Positions 6,875 to 14,168 of a stretch of 18,215 nucleotides of DNA are shown here, one piece after another. Source of the DNA: DAOTUL01 sp034437435 (GTDB lineage: Bacteria; Chloroflexota; Anaerolineae; Aggregatilineales; Phototrophicaceae); NCBI GenBank assembly GCA_964417785.1, contig CAYQJO010000071.1:1-18215 (forward strand). Reading direction: 5' to 3'. The translations under genes and the position numbers were made by a program. The notes under the pieces were generated by a model. That model had not been told where the DNA came from, made no database searches, and worked only from the letters and a program-made list of their open reading frames with translations. The first letter of the stretch is position 1; each line of letters opens with the position of its first letter.

Positions 6875-6883
6875 TGTTAAAAT
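6875..6883 (+). promoter_or_regulatory. extended -10 promoter for kbl
   Basis: TGTTAAAAT: TAAAAT (5 of 6) preceded by TGN. The start near 6890 gives a leader of about 23 bases containing the AGGAG ribosome site before ATG 6913. The -35 region at the right distance is poor and overlaps the divergent udg promoter. Confidence 0.4.
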
Positions 6884-6912
6884 GACGGTAAAAAGATGCA
6901 GGAGCCACATCC

Positions 6913-8097
6913 ATGCAAGATAAGACTCAATATCTCGCCGATCAGATCGATGATTTGAAAGAACAGGGATTGTTCAACACCATCCGCACCATCGAAAGCC
7001 CGATGGATGGCCGTATCGTCATTGAAGGGCATGAAGTGCTGAATTTCTGTGCCAACAATTATCTGGGTCTGGCGAACCATCCACGCCTGAAAGCAGCAGC
7101 TAAGAACGCCATCGATGAATACGGCATCGGCCCCGGCGCGGTGCGGACCATTGCCGGTACCATGACGCTGCATGATCGTTTGGAAGAACGGCTGGCCGCG
7201 TTTAAGGGGGTGGAAGCAGCCATCACCCTGCAAAGCGGTTTCACCGCCAATCTGGCGACGATCCCGGCGCTGGTAGGGCGCGGTGACGTGATTTTCTCTG
7301 ACCGGCTCAATCACGCCAGTATCATTGATGGCTGCCGCCTGAGCCGGGCCAATATCGTCGCCTATGAACACAACAGCCCCGATGATCTGCGCGATAAGAT
7401 CAAAGAAAATGCCGGAGAGTACGAACGCGCTCTGATCGTCACCGATGGTGTTTTCAGTATGGATGGCGACATCGCCCCGCTGCCAGCACTCTACGAGGTT
7501 GCACAGGAACATAATCTGCTGTTGATGGTGGACGACGCGCACGGTGAGGGCGTCTTGGGGCGCGGCGGACGCGGCATCGTAGACCATTTTGGCCTGCACA
7601 GCAAAGTAGACATCGAAGTCGGCACCATGAGCAAGGCGTTTGGTGTAGTTGGCGGAGTCGTCGCCGGTAAACAGGTCATCATCGATTGGCTGCGGCAGCG
7701 TGGACGGCCCTTCTTGTTTTCCAGCGCCATGACCGTACCCGATGTCGCCGCCTGCCTGGAAGCGGTCGATATGTTGGAGGAAAGCGAGGAATTGGTGAAT
7801 CGCCTGTGGTCTAACGCCGAGGTCTTCAAGCAGGAAATGCAGAATTTGGGCTTCGACACCGGCCACACCGAAACCCCGATTGTGCCGGTCATGTTGGGCG
7901 AGGCCCCGCTGGCACAGGCGTTCAGCCGCAAGCTGTTTGAAAACGGCGTGTTTGCCATGTCCATCGCCTATCCAACTGTGCCGCAGGGTATGGCACGTAT
8001 CCGCGTGATGAACACCGCCGCCCATTCGCAGAGTGACCTGGAACAGGCGCTGGCCGCTTTCGAGACCGTCGGCAAAGACCTGGGAGTCATCGGGTGA
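6913..8097 (+). CDS. kbl: glycine C-acetyltransferase (2-amino-3-ketobutyrate CoA ligase)
   Basis: 394 residues, the usual length. A PLP enzyme of the alpha-oxoamine synthase family. With CoA it cleaves 2-amino-3-ketobutyrate, the product of threonine dehydrogenase, to glycine and acetyl-CoA; the reaction is reversible. Signs: NFCANNYLGLANHP (44-57), GAVRTIAGTMTLHDRLE (75-91), NHASIIDGCRLS (133-144), VTDGVFSMDGD (176-186), PLP-ring aspartate in VDDAHGEGVLG (207-217), and the Schiff-base lysine Lys241 in GTMSKAFG. The C-terminal IAYPTVPQGMARIRVMNTAAHS fits Kbl better than BioF or HemA. AGGAG lies 8 bases before ATG. The stop overlaps the next gene (GTGA), so the regulator is co-translated. No threonine dehydrogenase gene is in the window. 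Some family members act on other acyl-CoAs, so the exact substrate is known by similarity only. Confidence 0.92.
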   Translation: MQDKTQYLADQIDDLKEQGLFNTIRTIESPMDGRIVIEGHEVLNFCANNYLGLANHPRLKAAAKNAIDEYGIGPGAVRTIAGTMTLHDRLEERLAAFKGVEAAITLQSGFTANLATIPALVGRGDVIFSDRLNHASIIDGCRLSRANIVAYEHNSPDDLRDKIKENAGEYERALIVTDGVFSMDGDIAPLPALYEVAQEHNLLLMVDDAHGEGVLGRGGRGIVDHFGLHSKVDIEVGTMSKAFGVVGGVVAGKQVIIDWLRQRGRPFLFSSAMTVPDVAACLEAVDMLEESEELVNRLWSNAEVFKQEMQNLGFDTGHTETPIVPVMLGEAPLAQAFSRKLFENGVFAMSIAYPTVPQGMARIRVMNTAAHSQSDLEQALAAFETVGKDLGVIG

Positions 8098-8699
8098 AGC
8101 CAGATGCTCAGCGCACCATCAGCGATCTGGAAACGCTCAAGGTCTACTTCGATCCGATGCGCACACGGATCGTTCGCGCTCTTGCCAACCAGCCGAAAAC
8201 GGTCCACCAGATTGCGGATGAACTGGGACTGCCGTTTACCCGGCTGTACTACCACATCAACCTTCTCGAAGATCATGGTTTGATCCGGGTGGTCGATACC
8301 CGTGACTTCTCCGGTGCCGTTGAGGAGAAATACTATCAGGTCTCGGCGCGGAGTTTTGTCGTGGACCGCCGCCTGCTGACCATTGATCCAGCAGGTGGTT
8401 ATGAAGGCCTGAACACGCTGATGGACGCGGTACTGACCAGCACAAACAGCGACATCGCCCGGAGTGTTGAGATAGGGTTGACCGACCTGGGGCAGGTCAC
8501 GCCCCACCCCGCCGCCCTGCTGCTGCGGCGCGGCATCGTCGCCATGCCGCCGGAACGGGCCGCTTATTTTCACAAGCGGCTGACCGATGTGCTGCGTGAG
8601 TTCTCCACTGAGGAGAGCGGCGATCTGGACGATCCGTATTATGCGATTGTCGTCGGATTGTATCCGAGTGCGCTCCCGTTGGAGGACAGTGACGACTGA
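8094..8699 (+). CDS. ArsR-like winged-helix transcriptional regulator
   Basis: 201 residues from a GTG start overlapping the kbl stop (GTGA) with GGGAG 8 bases upstream. Residues about 13-85 form a winged helix-turn-helix: LKVYFDPMRTRIVRAL, TVHQIADELGLPFTRLYYHINLLEDHGLIRVV, then the wing ending in EEKYYQVSARSF. This matches the ArsR-like HTH_20 type used in many small repressors. The C-terminal part (100-201) is a mixed helical region without the cysteine metal-binding motifs of ArsR/SmtB repressors, so the signal is probably not a metal. It is coupled to kbl and sits just ahead of the ABC importer genes, whose promoter region holds a small palindrome, so it may control kbl, itself or the importer. 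The target is inference. Confidence 0.88.
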   Translation: MKPDAQRTISDLETLKVYFDPMRTRIVRALANQPKTVHQIADELGLPFTRLYYHINLLEDHGLIRVVDTRDFSGAVEEKYYQVSARSFVVDRRLLTIDPAGGYEGLNTLMDAVLTSTNSDIARSVEIGLTDLGQVTPHPAALLLRRGIVAMPPERAAYFHKRLTDVLREFSTEESGDLDDPYYAIVVGLYPSALPLEDSDD

Positions 8700-8720
8700 T
8701 CCTCTTGTGAAAACTGCCCG

Positions 8721-8735
8721 AAACGAAAGGTTTCA
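8721..8735. promoter_or_regulatory. small palindrome, possible operator
   Basis: GAAAC-GAAAG-GTTTC: a perfect 5-bp inverted repeat with a 5-base centre, 21 bases after the regulator stop and about 53 bases before the extended -10 of the importer. It has no T run, so it is not an intrinsic terminator. It could be a binding site for the adjacent regulator, but a repeat this short can arise by chance. Confidence 0.25.
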
Positions 8736-8788
8736 GATTACAAATATCATAAAGTCAGGCCGGATTATTAGCGAAATGGCCCGTAATG

Positions 8789-8797
8789 TGATATAAA
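8789..8797 (+). promoter_or_regulatory. extended -10 promoter for the ABC importer
   Basis: TGATATAAA: TATAAA (5 of 6) with TGN in front. The start near 8804 gives a leader of about 29 bases that ends in the strong ribosome site AAGGAGG before ATG 8833. The -35 area (TTAGCG at 18 bases) is weak. It is the only good promoter candidate in the 133-base gap after the regulator gene. Confidence 0.5.
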
Positions 8798-8832
8798 CAA
8801 CAGTCACCAAAGCCTGCTACAAGGAGGAAAGT

Positions 8833-10494
8833 ATGTATAAGAAAACTTTTGGTATTGTGATGGTGCTGCTGCTGGTGGCTTTGATGGCCGTACCAGCGAC
8901 TGCACAGGATGAGGTGACGTTCACCTTCGGAACGTTCACGAACCCGGTTCAGCTTGACCCGGCAGTCGTGACCGATGGTGCGTCGTTCCGCGTGACCACC
9001 CAGGGCTGCGAGCCGCTGCTGGCTTTCGATGGTTCCACCACGAACCCGATCCCCAGTCTGGCGACCAGTTGGGAAACCAGTGAGGACGGTCTGTCCTGGA
9101 CCTTCCAGCTTGTGGACAACGCCACCTTCCATGATGGCACCCCCTTCAACGCTGAAGCGGTGGTCTACAACTTCAATCGCTGGCGCTTTACGGATCATCC
9201 GACCCACTTTGAAGAAGCCGTGTTTGAATACTACGACTATATGTTCGGCGGCCTGGATGATGCTGGCTTTATCGCCAATGTGGAAGCCACCGGCGAATAC
9301 GAAGTGACCTTCACTCTGAAGGAGACCAACGGTTCCTTCCTCAACACGCTGGCGATGCCGATGTTCGCCATTGCCAGCCCGACAGCCATCGAAGAAGTTG
9401 GTGCGGCCTACGGTACCCCGGATGTGGGTTACTCCTGCACTGGACCCTACGAGTTTGTCGAGTGGATCAGCGACGACCGCGTCGTCCTGGAGCGCAATGA
9501 GAGCTACTGGGGCGAGATTCCCGGCAACGTTGACCGGATTATCTTCCAGATTATCCCCGACAACGCTGCACGTTTTGCCGCGCTTCAGTCCGGCCAGATC
9601 GATGCCTTCGAGCAGCCGAATGTTGAAGACCTGGAAGGCATTGAGTCCTCCGACGATCTTTACATTGAGATGCGTGGCCCGCTGAACGTGATGTATCTGG
9701 CGTTTAGCTACCGTATCCAGGAATTCCGCGATCCACTCGTCCGTCGTGCGATTGCGCACGCGATGAACCGCCAGGATATCGTGGAAGCCTTCTACCCGCC
9801 CGGTGCCATTGCCGCTGCCACCATGCTGCCGCCGTCGCTGTGGGGCTACAACGAGGACATTCCGGTCTTCGAGTACAATCCTGATGCCGCCATGGAACTG
9901 CTGGCCGAAGCGGGCTATCCCGATGGCATCAGCGAAGTGAACGTCCTCGGTCTGGACGAAGAAGGCAACGTGACCGATGAGGTCGTGGACACCATTCCGG
10001 TGCAGCTTTTCTTCCAGCCTGTCACCCGTCCGTATAACCCCGACGGTGAGGGTATCGGTGAAGTGATGGTCAGCTATCTGGCCGACATCGGTATCGAAGC
10101 TGATCTGAGTTCCGCCGGTGACTGGTCGGCTTATCTGGACGCCCGTCGCAATGGCGAACTGCTGGGCATGTACCAGCTTGGCTGGACTGGCGACAACGGT
10201 GACCCGGATAACTTCCTGGGTTACTTCTTCTCAGATGTGGACTCACCGAAACCGGCTGAAGGCTACTACCAGAACGTTGATCTGGCGACCGTCCTGCAAG
10301 AAGCCCGTGCAGCCACCTCTCAGGAAGAGCGTGCGCCGCTTTACCAGCAGGCCGAAACCCTCATCAACGATGAGGTGGGCCGTCTCTTCATCGCCCACAC
10401 CGGCGTGCCGTTAGCGTTCCGTAGCTGCGTCTCCGGCTACGTGACCAACCCGCTCGCGACCGAACTCTACAAGTTCGTTACCTCTGATTGCTAG
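8833..10494 (+). CDS. ABC transporter substrate-binding protein, family 5
   Basis: 553 residues. An exported solute receptor of the SBP_bac_5 (DppA/OppA/NikA-like) family that delivers ligand to the two permeases encoded next. The Sec signal peptide MYKKTFGIVMVLLLVALMAV ends at ATA (22-24), with cleavage before QDEV. There is no lipobox cysteine, so it is not an obvious lipoprotein; how it stays at the surface of a possibly single-membrane cell is unclear. Family signs: QGCEPLLAF, LATSWETSEDGLSWTFQL (73-90), FHDGTPFNAEAVVYNFNR (97-114), FVEWISDDRVVLERNESYWG, VRRAIAHAMNRQDIVEAFYPPGA and YQLGWTGDNGDPDNFLGYFF. Ribosome site AAGGAGG lies 5 bases before ATG. Ligand is unknown; peptides are most likely, but nickel, sugars and glutathione are also bound in this family. 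Confidence 0.95.
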   Translation: MYKKTFGIVMVLLLVALMAVPATAQDEVTFTFGTFTNPVQLDPAVVTDGASFRVTTQGCEPLLAFDGSTTNPIPSLATSWETSEDGLSWTFQLVDNATFHDGTPFNAEAVVYNFNRWRFTDHPTHFEEAVFEYYDYMFGGLDDAGFIANVEATGEYEVTFTLKETNGSFLNTLAMPMFAIASPTAIEEVGAAYGTPDVGYSCTGPYEFVEWISDDRVVLERNESYWGEIPGNVDRIIFQIIPDNAARFAALQSGQIDAFEQPNVEDLEGIESSDDLYIEMRGPLNVMYLAFSYRIQEFRDPLVRRAIAHAMNRQDIVEAFYPPGAIAAATMLPPSLWGYNEDIPVFEYNPDAAMELLAEAGYPDGISEVNVLGLDEEGNVTDEVVDTIPVQLFFQPVTRPYNPDGEGIGEVMVSYLADIGIEADLSSAGDWSAYLDARRNGELLGMYQLGWTGDNGDPDNFLGYFFSDVDSPKPAEGYYQNVDLATVLQEARAATSQEERAPLYQQAETLINDEVGRLFIAHTGVPLAFRSCVSGYVTNPLATELYKFVTSDC

Positions 10495-10504
10495 TTAGAT
10501 AGCT

Positions 10505-10533
10505 GGGATGGGCCGGTTGCCCGGCCCATCCCC
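10505..10533 (+). promoter_or_regulatory. intercistronic hairpin between binding protein and permease
   Basis: Between the binding-protein stop (10494) and the permease GTG (10544) lies an 11-bp perfect stem (GGATGGGCCGG / CCGGCCCATCC, 4-base loop). It can extend by CTG/CAG at the base if one C bulges out. No T run follows. Such hairpins in ABC importer operons protect the upstream mRNA from 3' decay and partly stop transcription, so the binding protein is made in excess over the permeases. Structure is seen; role is inferred from that known pattern. Confidence 0.65.
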
Positions 10534-10543
10534 AGGCAGCGCT

Positions 10544-11545
10544 GTGAGCAAATACATTATCCAGAGACTTTTACAGGCGATACCTGTGTTGTTCGGGGTA
10601 TCGGTTATCGTTTTTATGCTGATTCACCTGATTCCGGGTGACCCGGCGACCGCCATTCTCGGTGAGCGTGCGACCGACGAAAATGTTGAGCGCATCCGCG
10701 AACAAATGGGGCTGAATAAGCCGCTGCCAGAGCAGTACATTATCTGGATCGGCAACATGCTCCAGGGTGATCTGGGCCATACTGCACGCGGCAATACACC
10801 CATTGCCAGTGAAATCAGCACCCGCTTCCCGGCGACTATCGAGTTATCGATTTCGGCCCTGATTGTGGCGACAATTTTAGGTATTCCTATCGGAGTCATC
10901 TCGGCGGTGCGCCGAAACTCCATGATTGACACCGCCACGATGATCGGTGCGTTGTTCGGTGTGTCCATCCCGATTTTCGTGCTGGGCTTGCTGCTGATCT
11001 TCTTCGTTGGTGTTGAACTGCAATGGCTGCCGTTTGTTGGACGAATTGATCCCAACATCGAACTGGAACGCCAGACCAATTTGCTGCTGCTGGACTCGCT
11101 GGTCCAGAGGAAATGGGATGCGTTCTGGGACGTCGTCGCCCATTTGATTCTGCCAACTGTGACCCTGATGACGATCCCGCTGGCGATTATAGCCCGTATC
11201 ACGCGGTCGGCCATGCTGGAAGTCCTCAACCAGGATTACATTCGGACGGCACGGGCCAAAGGATTAGGAGACGGACCGGTGATTTTGCGCCATGCCCTGC
11301 GCAATGCCCTGCTGCCGGTGATAACCATCATCGGGCTGCAACTGGGGACACTGCTTTCCGGGGCGGTGCTGACCGAGACTATTTTCTCCTGGCCGGGTAT
11401 CGGCAAGTGGTTGTTCGATTCGATCATCGCCCGCGATTATCCCATTGTTCAGTCGGTGACGCTGATTATCGCCCTGATCTACGTGCTGGTGAACCTGATT
11501 GTCGATGTTTTATACACGCTGGTCGATCCGCGTATAAGGACTTAG
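10544..11545 (+). CDS. ABC transporter permease, DppB/OppB type
   Basis: 333 residues from GTG 10544 (VSKYIIQRLLQAIPVLFG). The upstream ATG at 10508 lies inside the hairpin and would add a Gly/Pro-rich stretch, so I reject it. Inner-membrane pore subunit with about six spans. Family signs: the DppB N-terminus with LIPGDPATAILGERAT (29-44), MGLNKPLPEQYIIWIGNMLQGDLG (55-78), and the EAA loop around DYIRTARAKGLGDGPVI (231-247), which contacts an ATPase, ending in DPRIRT. A longer loop (about 155-190, containing the LERQTNLLLLDSL region) is somewhat extended. No strong ribosome site is visible; expression may depend on the upstream gene. It pairs with the next gene, 5 bases downstream of its stop. 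Confidence 0.94.
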   Translation: MSKYIIQRLLQAIPVLFGVSVIVFMLIHLIPGDPATAILGERATDENVERIREQMGLNKPLPEQYIIWIGNMLQGDLGHTARGNTPIASEISTRFPATIELSISALIVATILGIPIGVISAVRRNSMIDTATMIGALFGVSIPIFVLGLLLIFFVGVELQWLPFVGRIDPNIELERQTNLLLLDSLVQRKWDAFWDVVAHLILPTVTLMTIPLAIIARITRSAMLEVLNQDYIRTARAKGLGDGPVILRHALRNALLPVITIIGLQLGTLLSGAVLTETIFSWPGIGKWLFDSIIARDYPIVQSVTLIIALIYVLVNLIVDVLYTLVDPRIRT

Positions 11546-11550
11546 GAGCT

Positions 11551-12504
11551 ATGGCGAGCGATGTAACAACCCTACAGACGAATGACCAGGAACTGCTGGG
11601 GCCGCGCTATTCATTCTGGCGTGACGTGGGCCAGCGGCTCTGGAAAAGTCCGAGTGCGCGGATCGGTGGCTTTATTGTGGTGATTGTGGTGACGATTGCT
11701 GTGCTGGTGCCGGTCCTGGATAACTACGAGCCTCGCCGGGATCGCAATCTGCCAGCCCGCTACGATGAACCCGACTGCCTCATTGGCTGGTTCAATGGCA
11801 ACTTCGCCCTTTCGGATATGACCTGTGACTATCCCTTCGGTGCGGACAAAACCGGACGCAGCATCATGCGCCGGGTCGGACATGGGATGTCCATCTCGTT
11901 GGCGGCTGGTCTGTTCGTCGTGGCGATTTCACTGACAACCGGCACCTTGATCGGTCTGGCCGCCGGATTTTATGGTGGGTGGTTCGATACAATCGCCATG
12001 CGCGGCATTGATGTACTGCTGGCGTTCCCGGCGCTGCTGCTGGCGATTGCGGTGGTGACGGTCTTCGGTCCAAGCCTGCGCAATGGTATGTTTGCGGTCG
12101 CCATTACCCAGATTCCGGTGTATGCACGATTGGCCCGGTCAATGGCGATCTCGGTCAGCAGCACCGAGTATGTGCTGGCCGCCAGGAGTGTGGGAGCGGG
12201 CAATCTCACCATCATCCGCAAGCACATCTTCCCCAACAGCCTCGCACCGCTGATCGTCCAGGCGACATTGGGTCTGGGGACGGCGGTGGTCGAAACGGCG
12301 GCCCTGGGTTTCCTCGGCCTGGGCCAGCAGCCGCCCTACCCCGAATTGGGCAAAATGCTGGCGGAAAGCCAACAATCGCTGGCGTCCGGCAAATGGTGGG
12401 TCATGTTGTTCCCTGGTATGGCGATTATTCTGATGGTGCTGGGTTTCAACCTGTTTGGCGACGGCCTGCGCGACTCGCTCGATCCCCGTTTGCGCGGAAC
12501 GTAG
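11551..12504 (+). CDS. ABC transporter permease, DppC/OppC type
   Basis: 317 residues; ATG 11551 follows the first permease by 5 bases, with AAGGA 10 bases upstream and TAGGAG immediately before. Second pore subunit. Order: cytoplasmic N-terminus, first span (about 38-57), an extracytoplasmic loop of ~60 residues, the hallmark YPFGADKTGRSIMRRV (94-109, normally HPFGTDxxGRD), spans through the BPD_transp_1 domain, the EAA loop EYVLAARSVGAGNLTIIRKHIFPN (206-229) and a C-terminal GDGLRDSLDPRLRG. The loop carries Cys76 and Cys92, which may form a disulfide and are not usual in DppC. After this gene the direction reverses, so the DppD and DppF ATPases that should power the importer are missing here and must be encoded elsewhere. 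Confidence 0.94.
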   Translation: MASDVTTLQTNDQELLGPRYSFWRDVGQRLWKSPSARIGGFIVVIVVTIAVLVPVLDNYEPRRDRNLPARYDEPDCLIGWFNGNFALSDMTCDYPFGADKTGRSIMRRVGHGMSISLAAGLFVVAISLTTGTLIGLAAGFYGGWFDTIAMRGIDVLLAFPALLLAIAVVTVFGPSLRNGMFAVAITQIPVYARLARSMAISVSSTEYVLAARSVGAGNLTIIRKHIFPNSLAPLIVQATLGLGTAVVETAALGFLGLGQQPPYPELGKMLAESQQSLASGKWWVMLFPGMAIILMVLGFNLFGDGLRDSLDPRLRGT

Positions 12505-12535
12505 TTTCAGATGAACGGGCGCAGACATGGCTGCA

Positions 12536-12565
12536 CCCCTACACAAACCGTGTTTGGTGTAGGGG
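12536..12565. terminator. hairpin between converging genes
   Basis: CCCCTACAC pairs with GTGTAGGGG (9 bp), continuing after a bulged G with AAAC / GTTT and a CGT loop. It sits in the 77-base gap between the permease stop (12504) and the stop of the secreted-protein gene (12582) on the other strand, which is the right place for a shared bidirectional terminator. No T run follows on either strand, so it may work with Rho or as a 3'-end stabiliser. Confidence 0.55.
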
Positions 12566-12581
12566 CCGCCCACTTTGCACA

Positions 12582-14159
12582 TTAGCTGCTCTGGAAGCGC
12601 CAGTCGTTATTCGGTGAGATGATGATCGGTTCACCTTCGGGCAAATCAATGCGCACCTGCACATCACCGGTCGGTGCGATGAAGCGCTCGATGGTCATGG
12701 TAAAGCCATCTTCAGGCACAGTGGCCCAACCCAGGATCTCCTGCACACCCTGACTGCCCCACACCTTGCCAAAACCGCGTTCCGGCACCAGCAGGTCCTC
12801 TGGCGGTTCTTCGGATGGATCAGCATCGGGCAAACCAGCATACGTCGGCTCCGGGTAGCGTTCCAATGTGCCATCATCGCTGAACACCAGAATCTCGTTG
12901 GTATCGCTGCGCCAGATCATGAAGCCCTGTTCAAACGATTGGTAGACGGCTTCGACCGCTTCTTCGCTGGTCACAACCGCACCGCTGGTCTCGCTAAAGG
13001 TATCGACCAGCGCATAGGCCAGCGGTTCTCCGGCGTCAGAGAGCAGGCGCAGGACGAACCGCGCACCATCGGTGAAGTCATCCGACAGCGCCAGCACAAT
13101 CTCGCCCGTACCGGGTTGATCGTCAAAGGTGGTCGGTTCCTCGCTGCCGCCCGGTGCCGTGTTGTACATCTCAATCACTGCACTGTCGGCTCCGGTGGCT
13201 TCCCAGTTCAACTGGATTGCATCACCCGGCGAGAGGAATGTCCTGTTGCCCACGAAGCTGACGATCTCGATTCGGTCTCCCGTGTCTGGATCAACATAGA
13301 CGTGGCAGTCTTCCGCCGGTGTACCTCCTAACGGCACTTCGAGTGCGCCGGTAGCACATTCAACGATGTCGGTGGTCTGTGCCTGGGCCGCTTCGGTCAC
13401 CGCCGGTTCTTCAGTTACGACCGGTTCTTCGATGACGGCAACTGGCACGTCGAGGGTCATCTCGTCATACAGGATATCATCGACCACATCGACGATCTGC
13501 AGGCGCAGAGTGATCGACTCAGCACCTTCGGGGATGATCGGTGCGACATCACCGCTGCCCACCGATGGGACCCACAGGTAGGTGCGCGGCAGTTCGACCG
13601 ATTGAGCCGTACCATCGGGCAAGACCTGCTCGAAGACCAGATTCGAGGTCGGCTTGCGATCCGAGATTTGCCAGGATACCGGCACACGCAGGTCCTCACC
13701 GGCAGAATCGACCGCCTCAAGCTCGGTTGAGAAGTCCTCAATGACTGGTGGCATGGCGGGGTCGGTAGTATATGGGATGGTCGCCAGACTGGAATCCAGC
13801 ACCTGGTTATCGGGTCCGATAACCGTCAACTGGAAAGCCGGGGCCTCGAAATCCAATGTAGAACGCACCGCCAGGGTGATTGTGCCGCTGGCACCGAGTT
13901 CGCCTGTTTCTGCCAGTGGGACCAGCACCCAGCCGTTTAACTCGCGGTAATCCAGTTGGATGAGATTCGGCTCCGGCAGGTTGGCAATCTGCCAGTTCAG
14001 GTCCACCGTGATCTCTCCGTTTTCAACCGCATCGACTGTCACCGATCCTGACGGTGTGGCACTGAATGTCACAATGGCAGTAGGCGTTTCCTGGGCCACT
14101 CCGGCAGCAGCAACGAAGCAGCACAGCAGCAACAATAAGATAGCTTTTCGCATGAGCAT
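12582..14159 (-). CDS. secreted Ig-like repeat protein with Chloroflexota-type C-terminal module
   Basis: 525 residues from ATG 14159; a second ATG at 14153 is equally likely because AAGGAG is 9 bases before it and only 3 before the first. Sec signal peptide (MRKAILLLLLCCFVAAAG, cleavage before QETP). Three beta-sandwich, Ig-like repeats follow: about 28-130, 138-243 and 297-390, each with a central strand such as VDLNWQIAN, VPVSWQISD or IQLNWEATG. A Glu/Val/Thr/Pro linker (243-262) separates repeats 2 and 3. The C-terminal module (400-495) has FEQGFMIWRSDTNEILVF, LVPERGFGKVWGSQ and EILGWATVPEDG, a pattern I associate with exported Chloroflexota proteins; its function is unknown to me. It starts 9 bases after the penicillin-binding protein stop on the same strand, so it is part of that operon and probably acts at the cell wall or surface. 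Confidence 0.85.
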   Translation of the reverse strand: MLMRKAILLLLLCCFVAAAGVAQETPTAIVTFSATPSGSVTVDAVENGEITVDLNWQIANLPEPNLIQLDYRELNGWVLVPLAETGELGASGTITLAVRSTLDFEAPAFQLTVIGPDNQVLDSSLATIPYTTDPAMPPVIEDFSTELEAVDSAGEDLRVPVSWQISDRKPTSNLVFEQVLPDGTAQSVELPRTYLWVPSVGSGDVAPIIPEGAESITLRLQIVDVVDDILYDEMTLDVPVAVIEEPVVTEEPAVTEAAQAQTTDIVECATGALEVPLGGTPAEDCHVYVDPDTGDRIEIVSFVGNRTFLSPGDAIQLNWEATGADSAVIEMYNTAPGGSEEPTTFDDQPGTGEIVLALSDDFTDGARFVLRLLSDAGEPLAYALVDTFSETSGAVVTSEEAVEAVYQSFEQGFMIWRSDTNEILVFSDDGTLERYPEPTYAGLPDADPSEEPPEDLLVPERGFGKVWGSQGVQEILGWATVPEDGFTMTIERFIAPTGDVQVRIDLPEGEPIIISPNNDWRFQSS

Positions 14160-14168
14160 ATTCTCCTT

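Noticed and set aside
3893..6910. A single ~1000-residue fusion of uracil-DNA glycosylase and glycoside hydrolase
   Set aside because: The frame is continuous only because 100 filler N separate two different genes; the real gap length is unknown and each side has its own family boundaries.
6877..8025. Long minus-strand open frame opposite kbl
   Set aside because: It is a shadow of kbl: no family resemblance, His/Gln-rich composition and no ribosome site, while the plus strand encodes a clear PLP enzyme.
8755..9759. 334-residue minus-strand open frame opposite the binding-protein gene
   Set aside because: Shadow frame; the plus strand encodes an intact family 5 binding protein with a strong ribosome site.
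10508..10543. ATG 10508 as start of the first permease
   Set aside because: It lies inside the intercistronic hairpin and adds a Gly/Pro-rich segment not found in DppB proteins; GTG 10544 gives the normal N-terminus.
11113..11550. Longer upstream open frame for the second permease
   Set aside because: The extension runs out of frame through the first permease gene and has no permease features; ATG 11551 has a ribosome site.
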